Position numbers and translations under genes: made by a program. The notes under the pieces are model-generated. The model was not told the origin of the DNA, ran no database searches, and saw only the letters and a list, made by a program, of their open reading frames with translations. This document shows, one piece after another, positions 18,653 to 26,392 of a stretch of 64,000 nt of DNA. Position 1 is the stretch's first letter. The number at the start of each line of letters is the position of its first letter. Origin of the DNA: Aquimarina sp. AU58 (lineage in GTDB: Bacteria > Bacteroidota > Bacteroidia > Flavobacteriales > Flavobacteriaceae). The DNA lies in the NCBI RefSeq assembly GCF_900312745.1, contig NZ_OMPD01000014.1, positions 1,736,001 to 1,800,000 on the forward strand, in the 5' to 3' direction.

Positions 18653-19392
18653 AAGTACTAATCATAGAAGACGAAGCCATAAATATTGAAATCATTTCAG
18701 ACCATATACTTCGATACAATGGCAACATCGAAATTGTAACTTCGTTACAAAGCAAAGAAGAAGTTGAAAAATGGTATCAAACCAATGAACAAGTAGATTT
18801 AGTGTTTTCTGATATTGAATTGTTAGACGGAAATGTGTTTTCTCTATTGAAAACCAACATTATAAAATCCCCAATTATTTTTACAACCGCCTACAACACT
18901 TTTTACCAAGATGCTTTCGATGTAAGCGGAATAGCTTATTTACTAAAACCCATTAGCTATACCAAGTTTTGTAAAGCAATGGGAAAGTTTGAAAGCCTAC
19001 AAAAGAAAGAGATTGATTGGAAGAAAATATCAGAAACCATTCACGAATTAAACAACAATTACAAAGAACGCATCATCATAAAAACCAAAACAGAAATAAA
19101 AATTTTAAGCACAAAAAATACGGGAGCAATTTTATCTAATTCAGGAAAATGCATCGCGATTGATGAAAATGGAAAAGAAAATGAATTTCGTTCCAAATTA
19201 TCTGATTTAATAAAAGAGTTAAACCCAAAAGAGTTTTTTCAAATTAATCGTGGTGAAATCGTAAATATCAATTTCATCGAAAAAATTGAGCCTTACTTTG
19301 GAGACAGATTGGCAATTTCAATCAAAAACTACAAACAGCATTTAATTACAAGCGCATCTGCAACAAGCGAATTTAGAAAATGGATTGGGTAA
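18649..19392 (+). CDS. LytTR family response regulator
   Basis: A 247-residue response regulator. The receiver domain (1-120) has the acidic pair IIEDEA at 5-10, phospho-acceptor Asp55 in LVFSDIELLDG, and the conserved Lys in AYLLKPI. The C-terminal LytTR DNA-binding domain runs from about 145 (IIIKTKTEIKIL, then KEFFQINRGEIVNINFIEKI). It is translationally coupled to the kinase. LytTR regulators bind paired short direct repeats; no target site was identified with confidence. Confidence 0.93.
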   Translation: MKVLIIEDEAINIEIISDHILRYNGNIEIVTSLQSKEEVEKWYQTNEQVDLVFSDIELLDGNVFSLLKTNIIKSPIIFTTAYNTFYQDAFDVSGIAYLLKPISYTKFCKAMGKFESLQKKEIDWKKISETIHELNNNYKERIIIKTKTEIKILSTKNTGAILSNSGKCIAIDENGKENEFRSKLSDLIKELNPKEFFQINRGEIVNINFIEKIEPYFGDRLAISIKNYKQHLITSASATSEFRKWIG

Positions 19393-19715
19393 AAAAGCCA
19401 TCAACTCCAGAGCTTGTCAATTCCTGAAAAGCAGGAAAACTCTTTAAGTAGAATAGAAAATTAAGAAAGTTAAAATTTTCAAAGCGAGCAAAAAACACTT
19501 CTTAAAGAGAGCTAAATAAAAAACAACCAAAAATCAACAACTTTATTCTCGGTTTTCTCTCAAGGAAAAATTTATACTGGAAGATGTTCTTTTATTTTTC
19601 TTTTTTTGACAAGCAAAAAAGAAAAATAAAATTAACAGAATCATTTGCTAAAAGTGTTCACCGAATTGCACACCTTTTATTTGATTTTAAATGAATTCAA
19701 ATAAGACCAAAAAAG
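19393..19715. other. Non-coding stretch with a long AT hairpin
   Basis: About 320 bp after the LytTR gene without a convincing gene. A 17-bp perfect inverted repeat made only of A/T with one G/C pair lies at 19590-19606 and 19615-19631 (loop TGACAAGC). A small hairpin, TTCCTG-AAAAG-CAGGAA, is at 19421-19437. The long hairpin may be a terminator or a decayed repeat. Confidence 0.45.
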
Positions 19716-19749
19716 AAAAACCTGAAAATCATACGATTAACAGGTTTTT
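19716..19749. terminator. Bidirectional terminator near tRNA-Pro(UGG)
   Basis: Stem AAAAACCTG (19716-19724) with CAGGTTTTT (19741-19749), 16-nt loop, T-runs on both strands. It can end the tRNA transcript (minus) and anything coming from the LytTR side (plus). Confidence 0.65.
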
Positions 19750-19773
19750 TTTATAGATTGATACTATAATTTG

Positions 19774-19848
19774 TCGGGGTGGCAGGATTCGAACCTGCGA
19801 CCTCCGCGTCCCAAACGCGGCGCGATAACCGGGCTACGCTACACCCCG
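19774..19848 (-). tRNA. tRNA-Pro (anticodon TGG)
   Basis: On the minus strand the sequence folds as a cloverleaf. The acceptor pair is CGGGGTG/CACCCCG with discriminator A. The anticodon stem-loop is CCGCG-TTTGGGA-CGCGG with anticodon TGG, and the T-loop is GTTCGAATC. Length is 75 nt. The CCA end is not encoded. Confidence 0.95.
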
Positions 19849-19957
19849 AGGTGTATATTTCCCTTTTGAGGGTGCAAATATAGACAAATCATTTAAAATA
19901 AAACCAAATTATAGTATAAAGTAAAGATTTTTTTATCATTGTTTTAAATACTAATAA

Positions 19958-19991
19958 AAGCCCTTTTTATGTCTAGATATAAAAAGGGCTT
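19958..19991 (-). terminator. Terminator of the SnoaL-like gene
   Basis: 13-bp perfect stem, 19958-19970 with 19979-19991 (core AAGCCCTTTTTAT), 8-nt loop. It lies 25 bp after the stop of the minus-strand gene at 20016, with T-rich sequence following on the minus strand. Confidence 0.75.
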
Positions 19992-20015
19992 AGTGTAGGT
20001 GTGGGGGATACACTA

Positions 20016-20372
20016 TTATGCGTGATAATATCGTTCTCTGTAAATTTTTCCATCTTTCCACTCTGTAACAACAGTCTGTTCCGAAAGCATGGTACTACCA
20101 TCTTTTAATTTTAATTCCATTACAGCATCATAAAAAGAATGATTTCCATTAATGGCATAATTGTTAACATCATATCTAATAAACTCAGAAAGTTGATTAT
20201 CTATAAAATCCTGCTCAAACTTAAGATTAAATGCTTTTCCTTTTTTTGGGGTATCATTGGCTTCCTTTAATTCTACATCATCATGTAAATAAGTATCCAT
20301 AGCTTCAATAAAAGCTCCTTTTGACAATAATTCGTGAACGTGTTTAAGATTTTTTTCAATTGTATTTTCCAT
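20016..20372 (-). CDS. SnoaL-like / NTF2-fold protein
   Basis: A 118-residue single-domain protein. The N-terminal helices (KNLKHVHELLSKGAFIEAMD), the short strand with HDDVELKEAND and the C-terminal WKDGKIYRERYY are typical of the SnoaL-like polyketide-cyclase/NTF2 fold. Such proteins often bind or modify small ligands, and many have no known activity. It stands alone, divergent from cydAB, and has its own terminator. Confidence 0.8.
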   Translation of the reverse strand: MENTIEKNLKHVHELLSKGAFIEAMDTYLHDDVELKEANDTPKKGKAFNLKFEQDFIDNQLSEFIRYDVNNYAINGNHSFYDAVMELKLKDGSTMLSEQTVVTEWKDGKIYRERYYHA

Positions 20373-20710
20373 GTTTGCTTTATTTTTTTAGATTAATTAT
20401 TGTTTATTATTTGATGGTGTAAAGATGCGATGATGATTGTTGTCTTAAAATGTAGTTTTTCCCTTAACTCTTGTCAATTTTTCCCGGGAAGAACATTTAT
20501 GATGTAATCGAATTAGAAACGGTGATTACGTATCAAAATTTCTTAGAAAAAAATAGGGTATACATGTGTTGGTATTGGGGTGCTTTTATATGTGTGATTT
20601 TTTTATTTTTCATAAAAAAATAAAGACTTTATTTAATGATTAAATCAGAGCTAGATCGTATCTTTATAGGCCAAAATAAGCTTACGGGGAAATCATCTTT
20701 TTTTCATATT

Positions 20711-20755
20711 TGTAACTCGTGTTACAGACTATTATTATGCTGAAAAGTATCTTTG
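20711..20755 (+). promoter_or_regulatory. Candidate Crp/Fnr-type site and -7 box for cydAB
   Basis: A palindrome TGTAAC-N4-GTTACA at 20711-20726 contains GTA-N8-TAC, the general shape of Crp/Fnr-superfamily sites. A TAnnTTTG -7 box (TATCTTTG) lies at 20748-20755. If transcription starts about 5 bp after that box, the palindrome is centred near -41.5, the class II activator position. No -33 element is seen, as expected for an activated promoter. The arrangement is read directly; the regulator is inferred. Confidence 0.45.
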
Positions 20756-20787
20756 TAAAACTCAAAGATTTAAAAAAAACAGATCTT

Positions 20788-22089
20788 ATGGAAAATCTTG
20801 ATGCGGCAAGACTCCAAATGGCATTTACTCTAATATTTCATATTGTTTTTGCTTGTATTGGTATGGTCATGCCTTTTTTTATGGTGGTATCTCACTATAA
20901 GTGGCTTAAAACACGTGATCAGGTATATTTAACCTTAACCAAATCGTGGCAAAAAGGAGTGGCAATATTTTTTGTTACAGGTGCTGTTTCGGGCACAGCA
21001 TTATCTTTTGAACTAGGATTACTTTGGCCCGAGTTTATGAAACATGCTGGACCCATTATCGGGATGCCTTTTTCATTAGAAGGAGCAGCCTTTTTTGTAG
21101 AAGCCATAGCCTTGGGTTTTTATTTATATGGATGGGGTAAACTACCAGAAAGATTTCATTGGATAACCGGAGTTATTATTGGTTTATCGGGAGTAGCATC
21201 AGGAATTTTGGTAGTTGCTGCTAATGGGTGGATGAATGCTCCAACGGGGTTTGACTACATAGATGGGAAATTTCTAAATATAGACCCGGTTCAGGCCATG
21301 TTAAACCCCGCCTGGTTTACACAAGCTTTACATATGACATTAGCAGCTTTTACAGCTACAGGTTTTGCTGTTGCAGGAGTTCATGCATACCAGGTATACC
21401 GAAAAAGGAAAGTAGAATTACATAAAAAAGCATTTAAAATAGCGATAACATTTGGAGCAATAGCAGCAATATTACAGCCGATTAGTGGTGACATTTCTGC
21501 TAAAGATATTGCAGAACGACAACCTGTAAAGCTTGCAGCGATGGAAGCACACTATAATACCGAAAAAGGAGCTCCTTTATATATCGGTGGAATAGTAGAT
21601 ACAGAAAAACAAGAAGTAAACTATAAAATAGCACTCCCGGGAATGTTATCATTTCTCGCTTTTTCTGATTTTGATGCCAAAGTTAAAGGGTTAAATGATT
21701 TTCCCAAAGATGAATGGCCTAATGTACCTATGGTGCATTATGCATTTCAGATCATGGTAGGAATTGGTACCCTTTTGCTTTTTGCAGGAATTCTATATTT
21801 TATATCATTAAAAAGGAAAAAATGGTTTGCTAATCATAAGTATTGGTTACTATTTGTGCTATTGGCCCCAATGGGATTTATTGCATTAGAAGCAGGGTGG
21901 ATCGTTACAGAAGTAGGAAGACAACCTTGGATAATTCATAAAATCATGAGAACCAAAGATGCAGTAACTCCTATGCCGGGTATTGTGTTTAGCTTCTATA
22001 CCTATGTTGTTGTATATCTTACCTTATCGATTGCTGTTACCTGGTTGATGCTTAGACAAATAAAAGTTTTAAATAATTCAAATCACTAA
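20788..22089 (+). CDS. cydA: Cytochrome bd ubiquinol oxidase subunit I
   Basis: A 433-residue membrane protein that carries the haems and quinol site of cytochrome bd oxidase, which reduces O2 to water. It begins MENLDAARLQMAFTLIFH with the usual N-terminal helix and His. It holds the GRQPWIIHKIMRTKDAVTP stretch (GRQPW signature) near the C-terminus and a short quinol loop. Upstream in-frame starts at 20719 (GTG) and 20737 (ATG) are possible, but the ATG at 20788 matches the family start and leaves the -7 box upstream. The stop is 2 bp before cydB. Likely induced at low oxygen. Confidence 0.94.
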   Translation: MENLDAARLQMAFTLIFHIVFACIGMVMPFFMVVSHYKWLKTRDQVYLTLTKSWQKGVAIFFVTGAVSGTALSFELGLLWPEFMKHAGPIIGMPFSLEGAAFFVEAIALGFYLYGWGKLPERFHWITGVIIGLSGVASGILVVAANGWMNAPTGFDYIDGKFLNIDPVQAMLNPAWFTQALHMTLAAFTATGFAVAGVHAYQVYRKRKVELHKKAFKIAITFGAIAAILQPISGDISAKDIAERQPVKLAAMEAHYNTEKGAPLYIGGIVDTEKQEVNYKIALPGMLSFLAFSDFDAKVKGLNDFPKDEWPNVPMVHYAFQIMVGIGTLLLFAGILYFISLKRKKWFANHKYWLLFVLLAPMGFIALEAGWIVTEVGRQPWIIHKIMRTKDAVTPMPGIVFSFYTYVVVYLTLSIAVTWLMLRQIKVLNNSNH

Positions 22090-22091
22090 AT

Positions 22092-23114
22092 ATGCTGTAT
22101 GTTGTATTATTCTTTTTGATTTTTTCCCTGTATCTCTATGTAGTTTTAGGTGGAGCAGATTATGGAGCTGGGATAGTAGAGCTTTTTTCATCAGAAGAAA
22201 ATCAGAAGATTACCAAAAAAACTATTTATCGTGTCATGGGACCCGTTTGGGAAGCTAACCATATTTGGATTATTATTTTGATTGTGATTCTATGGATAGC
22301 ATTTCCAGTGTATTATAATATCTTGGTAGTGAGTTTGCATATTCCACTTACCATAATATTATTAGGAGTTACACTAAGAGGAGTAGCTTTTGTATTTAGA
22401 CATTATGATGCTATTATTGATAATTCTCAGAAGTTATATGATAATATGTTTAAAATCTCTAGTTTGATAACCCCCATATTTTTAGGAATGGTATTCGGGG
22501 CATTGATTAGTGGCGAAATACGTATAGTAGATGATATTAGTTCTTTAACATTTTATGAAGCATTTGTAAAGCCTTGGTTTAATGTATTTAGCATATTGGT
22601 TGGATTATTTTTTGCAGCACTTTGTGCATTTTTATCTTCAGTATTGCTAATAGGGGAGTCCAAAGAAGGAAGTGAAAATATCTATATTAGAAAATCGGCT
22701 ATTGCTACAATTATTGTTTTTGTTGTAGGGCTGTTAACTTTTGGGTATGGATACATTGTCGAGAATGTATTTGTACAGGAATTTATGAAAAACCCTATTA
22801 CAATAATTTCTGTTGTGCTATCTGCATTTCTGTTATTTCCGTTATGGAAAACTATTAAAAAAGGGAATACAGTGTGGAGTAGGTTTTTTGCAGGATTGCA
22901 GGTGTTTTTAATTTTATCGGCGGTTTTAATTTCTCATTATCCAGATATAATAATTACACAAACAGGAAGCGTTAGTTTAATAGAAAACATAGCTCCTGAT
23001 AGCGTTATTAACGTCTTAGGGATATCTCTTATTATTGGTGGGACAGTTATTTTACCAGGATTATTTCATTTGTTAAAATCATTTAAAATGATCAAAATTC
23101 TCGAAAGAGATTAA
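22092..23114 (+). CDS. cydB: Cytochrome bd ubiquinol oxidase subunit II
   Basis: A 340-residue protein of about eight or nine membrane helices. The start (LYLYVVLGGADYGAGIVELF) and GPVWEANHIWIIILIVILW are the conserved first helices of CydB, which stabilises the haem subunit. It is tightly coupled to cydA. No cydX-like small gene is evident directly downstream. Confidence 0.94.
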   Translation: MLYVVLFFLIFSLYLYVVLGGADYGAGIVELFSSEENQKITKKTIYRVMGPVWEANHIWIIILIVILWIAFPVYYNILVVSLHIPLTIILLGVTLRGVAFVFRHYDAIIDNSQKLYDNMFKISSLITPIFLGMVFGALISGEIRIVDDISSLTFYEAFVKPWFNVFSILVGLFFAALCAFLSSVLLIGESKEGSENIYIRKSAIATIIVFVVGLLTFGYGYIVENVFVQEFMKNPITIISVVLSAFLLFPLWKTIKKGNTVWSRFFAGLQVFLILSAVLISHYPDIIITQTGSVSLIENIAPDSVINVLGISLIIGGTVILPGLFHLLKSFKMIKILERD

Positions 23115-23192
23115 TACGTATATATAGTCCAACAATTTTTAGAAAAGTATTCTATCTAAATTACTTCTTGTATTTCTATACCGATTTCTTAC

Positions 23193-23238
23193 CCTAAAAT
23201 ATAGGTTTTTCTTGGTATAATGAACCTAAAATAGGTTC
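23193..23238. promoter_or_regulatory. Pair of related small palindromes upstream of the leader peptides
   Basis: CCTA-AAATA-TAGG at about 23193-23205 and GAACCTA-AAA-TAGGTTC at 23222-23238. The two share a CCTAAAATA core about 30 bp apart. They lie between cydB and the first double-glycine peptide and may be regulator sites. The first is followed by a T-run and could instead be a weak cydAB terminator. Confidence 0.3.
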
Positions 23239-23369
23239 GTGAATTCTAGCTTTTCAGGAATTATTTTTTGGCGTCTCATAATTTGAGATCATCACACATT
23301 AGTTTTACCAAAGTTTTCAAATAGGAAGCAACTCAAAAAAATAATGTTTAATTAAAATTCGATCAACAA

Positions 23370-23516
23370 ATGAGAAATTTAACAGGTAAGGAATTAAGAG
23401 AAACTAACGGAGGAATAGATGGTTTAGCTGCGGCTTTGGCTGAGATAGCAAGACAAATGGAAGCGATTAAGAAATTGGGGACGTTAACGGGAACTACCGA
23501 TGATATACATAACTAG
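23370..23516 (+). CDS. Double-glycine leader peptide 1 (48 aa)
   Basis: A 48-residue peptide. The leader MRNLTGKELRETNGG ends in a Gly-Gly processing site, with the Leu and Glu spacing usual for peptides exported by C39-peptidase ABC transporters. The predicted 33-residue core starts IDGLAAALAEIARQM and looks like an amphipathic helix; it has no Cys. It is followed 33 bp later by a second peptide of the same kind. It could be a bacteriocin, a signal peptide or a RiPP precursor. No processing transporter or modifying enzyme is found within the window. Start fixed by the leader. Confidence 0.75.
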   Translation: MRNLTGKELRETNGGIDGLAAALAEIARQMEAIKKLGTLTGTTDDIHN

Positions 23517-23549
23517 TATTGTGTATACTTGGATCTAAAATTTTCGACT

Positions 23550-23753
23550 ATGAAAGATTTACAAAAATTAGGAAAACCTTTGAGCAAGACTCAACAAAAG
23601 GAAATAAAAGGAGGAGCAGCAAGAATTCCAATTGGTAATATTGATGATTGCATATTTCCGTTAGCACCGCCACCACCAGGATGTAACTGGCATATTGATA
23701 TGAAAGCATGTACGGCAAAACTTGTCTGTCTGGATCTCATTGAAATAAGATAA
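23550..23753 (+). CDS. Double-glycine leader peptide 2 (67 aa, four core Cys)
   Basis: A 67-residue peptide. The leader MKDLQKLGKPLSKTQQKEIK-GG follows a pattern common in Bacteroidota bacteriocin-type precursors. The 45-residue core has four Cys (in IDDCIF, PPPPGCNW, KACTAK and LVCLD) and a PPPPG stretch, so it may form two disulfides. A TTG at 23529 would add seven residues, but the ATG at 23550 gives the canonical leader. It ends 7 bp before a terminator and forms a two-gene unit with peptide 1. Function unknown. Confidence 0.8.
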   Translation: MKDLQKLGKPLSKTQQKEIKGGAARIPIGNIDDCIFPLAPPPPGCNWHIDMKACTAKLVCLDLIEIR

Positions 23754-23759
23754 TTTCAC

Positions 23760-23792
23760 AAAGGCTATCAAAATAACTTGATAGCCTTTTTT
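23760..23792 (+). terminator. Terminator of the leader-peptide pair
   Basis: Stem AAGGCTATCAA (23761-23771) with TTGATAGCCTT (23778-23788), 6-nt loop, followed by a long T-run. Confidence 0.85.
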
Positions 23793-23948
23793 ATTTTTTT
23801 GTTACAAATATCCCTTTAAAAAGAGTTTAAGTATAAGATTAAATATGTTTGGAGGTAAAGTGAAATCGTCATAAAAAGTTTTGCATTTTAGTTTATAATC
23901 GATTCCCAAAAATTAGAATAAAAAGTTATATTTGCACTCTTAATTTTT

Positions 23949-24023
23949 CGGGATGTGGCGCAGTCCGGTTAGCGTACACGGCTGGGGGCCGTGTGGTCGC
24001 AGGTTCAAATCCTGTCATCCCGA
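23949..24023 (+). tRNA. tRNA-Pro (anticodon GGG)
   Basis: Cloverleaf with acceptor CGGGATG/CATCCCG and discriminator A, anticodon stem-loop CACGG-CTGGGGG-CCGTG (anticodon GGG), and T-loop GTTCAAATC. Length 75 nt, no encoded CCA. An imperfect hairpin with a T-run (about 24027-24058) follows and probably ends the transcript. Confidence 0.93.
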
Positions 24024-24062
24024 CACCAAAAGAGGTTCTGATAAAGGGTCTCTTTTTTTATG

Positions 24063-26156
24063 TTATAATTGTTTGAGAGCCTGCTCTATACTCTGAACAG
24101 GAAGTTTGCATGCTCCTTGTTGGCAGACATATATAAAAGTTGCATCTTCTATATATTTGTTTTTAAATACAGGCAGTGTGCTTTCTTGGGTACTCCCTAC
24201 AACAATAGCATTTGGGATGTAATATGAATTAAAAGTATCTGCTATAGAATCTGCTTTTTCTCCTACGATTACGATCTCATAAAAAGGATAAACAGTGTGA
24301 AGCTGTAAAGCGCTCCATTTAGAAAAATCTTTTGCGTTATCGGTTAAATAATCTGCCATAGAAGATAACATTTGCTTCGATTTTTCTGTAAGCTGGTTAT
24401 CATAATTTAGAATACCAAGTTTTTTTAGATTATGCCCCATAACAGCATTTGGTGATGGTATTACTCCATCATCAACTTTAATTAATGTAGAGATCAATTT
24501 ACTTTCTTTGGTATACTTATACATCTTAGTCGCCGAATCTGTATAATGTGTTGTAGCGATAGCATGCAGAGCATTTGCACGATCCAGGTATTTTGTTTCC
24601 AGGGTCACACTATATAAATTGATGGTAGCATCAATAAGTAAAGCATAATCTTCTATAAAACCTTCTTGCTGCTTATCACCTTTTTTATAAGTATGAACCA
24701 GAAAATTGTTGTTGGTATTATGGGTATCAATAACATTGTAAAGTGCGATAGCTTTGGTAAGGTATTCTTTATTCCCAAAAGCTTTGTATGCATCAATAAA
24801 TCCATTAATCAGTAGGGCATTCCATGAAGTAATCACTTTATCATCAATAGCAGGGGATACTCTTTTTTGTCTTTCATTAAAGAGCAATTCTTGCCATTTA
24901 GCTTTTAGGAGTACTAACTTCTCTGGTAAGATATCATTTTGAGCACCGAATATACTATCATTAGAAGATTGTTGTATACTAAAAGAAGCTTCTTTTTCCG
25001 AACCTTCAGAAGTTCCTAAATCATAATATGTAGAAAAAAGAGAATACTCTTCTTTTAAAGTATGTTGTAACTCTTCTTCTTTCCATTGATAATAACCCCC
25101 TTCTTTTCCTTCGCTATCAGCATCTATCGCCGAGTAATATCCTCCATTTTGACTTTTCATTTCACGTTCTAAAAAAGCAATAGTCTCTTCTACTATGGTT
25201 TTATACTGTACTTTTTTATAAACCTTATATGCTTTAGAATAGAGGCTAATTAGTTGTGCATTGGTGTAGAGCATTTTTTCAAAATGAGGAACTTTCCAAT
25301 AGGGATCGGTACTATATCTAAAAAAACCTCCTCCAACATGATCATAAATGCCACCAGAAGCGATGTTGTCTAAAGAATTTTCAACATGTCTTTTAACAGT
25401 GTCATTATGTGTTAGTTTGGCATAATCCATAAGAAAATCCAAACTATGCGGTTTGATAAATTTTTGATTTCCGAGATCCCCTCCCCATTTAAGATCCCAA
25501 TTTTTTTGCCAATTGTTCACACTTAGGTCAAGAGCATCTTTGGTTAAATGGGTATTATCATTTTTGGGTTCGATTACATTGGTCGCATGTATGCCCGACG
25601 AAATTTTATCGGCATAACCTGTTAGTTTTTGAGGATCAGTTTGATATAAATCGGTGATTTTATTCAGCACTTCTTTCCATTGTTCATTGGTATGATAGGT
25701 TCCGCCATATACTGGTTTCCCATTCGGAAGAAGAATAACATTAAGAGGCCATCCACCATTACCTTGCATTAATTGTACAGCAGTCATATAAACATGATCC
25801 AGATCCGGACGTTCTTCTCTATCTACTTTAATATTTATAAAACGCTCATTCATTATCCGAGCGATATTTTCATCTGCAAAGGTTTCTTTTTCCATGACAT
25901 GACACCAATGGCAAGAAGAATACCCGATACTTACAATCAATAATTTATTGGTTTTTACAGCCTCTTCAAGAGCATTATCACTCCAGGGTTGCCAATCTAC
26001 AGGATTATGTGCATGTTGTAATAAATAAGGACTTGTTTCATTAATCAAGCTATTGGTATATGCATGGTCACTTTTTGATGGAGTATCCTTACAACTAAAA
26101 ATAACCAGTAGTACAATAAAAAAAATAAACTTTAGAATTCGAGAAGTATTTAACAT
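24063..26156 (-). CDS. DUF255 thioredoxin-domain lipoprotein (YyaL/SPATA20 family)
   Basis: A 697-residue protein. The N-terminal signal MLNTSRILKFIFFIVLLVIF ends in SC, a probable lipobox. The DUF255 domain (about 30-190) shows HAHNPVDWQPW, the CHWCH motif in SSCHWCHVMEKETF, and NGGWPLNVILLPNGKPVYGG. The rest is an alpha/alpha-barrel, as in N-acylglucosamine-epimerase-like folds. The family is conserved from bacteria to humans and its reaction is unknown. The start at 26156 is preferred to the upstream ATG at 26192 because it begins the signal peptide. It is a single gene that ends next to the tRNA-Pro terminator. Confidence 0.9.
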   Translation of the reverse strand: MLNTSRILKFIFFIVLLVIFSCKDTPSKSDHAYTNSLINETSPYLLQHAHNPVDWQPWSDNALEEAVKTNKLLIVSIGYSSCHWCHVMEKETFADENIARIMNERFINIKVDREERPDLDHVYMTAVQLMQGNGGWPLNVILLPNGKPVYGGTYHTNEQWKEVLNKITDLYQTDPQKLTGYADKISSGIHATNVIEPKNDNTHLTKDALDLSVNNWQKNWDLKWGGDLGNQKFIKPHSLDFLMDYAKLTHNDTVKRHVENSLDNIASGGIYDHVGGGFFRYSTDPYWKVPHFEKMLYTNAQLISLYSKAYKVYKKVQYKTIVEETIAFLEREMKSQNGGYYSAIDADSEGKEGGYYQWKEEELQHTLKEEYSLFSTYYDLGTSEGSEKEASFSIQQSSNDSIFGAQNDILPEKLVLLKAKWQELLFNERQKRVSPAIDDKVITSWNALLINGFIDAYKAFGNKEYLTKAIALYNVIDTHNTNNNFLVHTYKKGDKQQEGFIEDYALLIDATINLYSVTLETKYLDRANALHAIATTHYTDSATKMYKYTKESKLISTLIKVDDGVIPSPNAVMGHNLKKLGILNYDNQLTEKSKQMLSSMADYLTDNAKDFSKWSALQLHTVYPFYEIVIVGEKADSIADTFNSYYIPNAIVVGSTQESTLPVFKNKYIEDATFIYVCQQGACKLPVQSIEQALKQL

Positions 26157-26392
26157 TTCGTTACAAAAAGGTATATTTAAAGCAAAGTACAATAATTTGT
26201 ATAATATCCCTAAATACGATGCTCAGAGGTTTATTTATACTAAGAAATGTATAGTGTAAGGCTGTTATTTGATAAATTAATTCAAGTCGTTTGTCTATAA
26301 AAACATGCTGTTTAGAGGATAAGTTTACAATAAAAAAAAATGTTCCTTATTTTCAAATTTCCTCAAAAAAGGAAGATCTAATTTTTTAGAAT

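Noticed and set aside
23949..24023. tRNA-Pro(GGG) as integration site for an island carrying the leader peptides
   Set aside because: No integrase and no direct repeat of the tRNA 3' end were found nearby.
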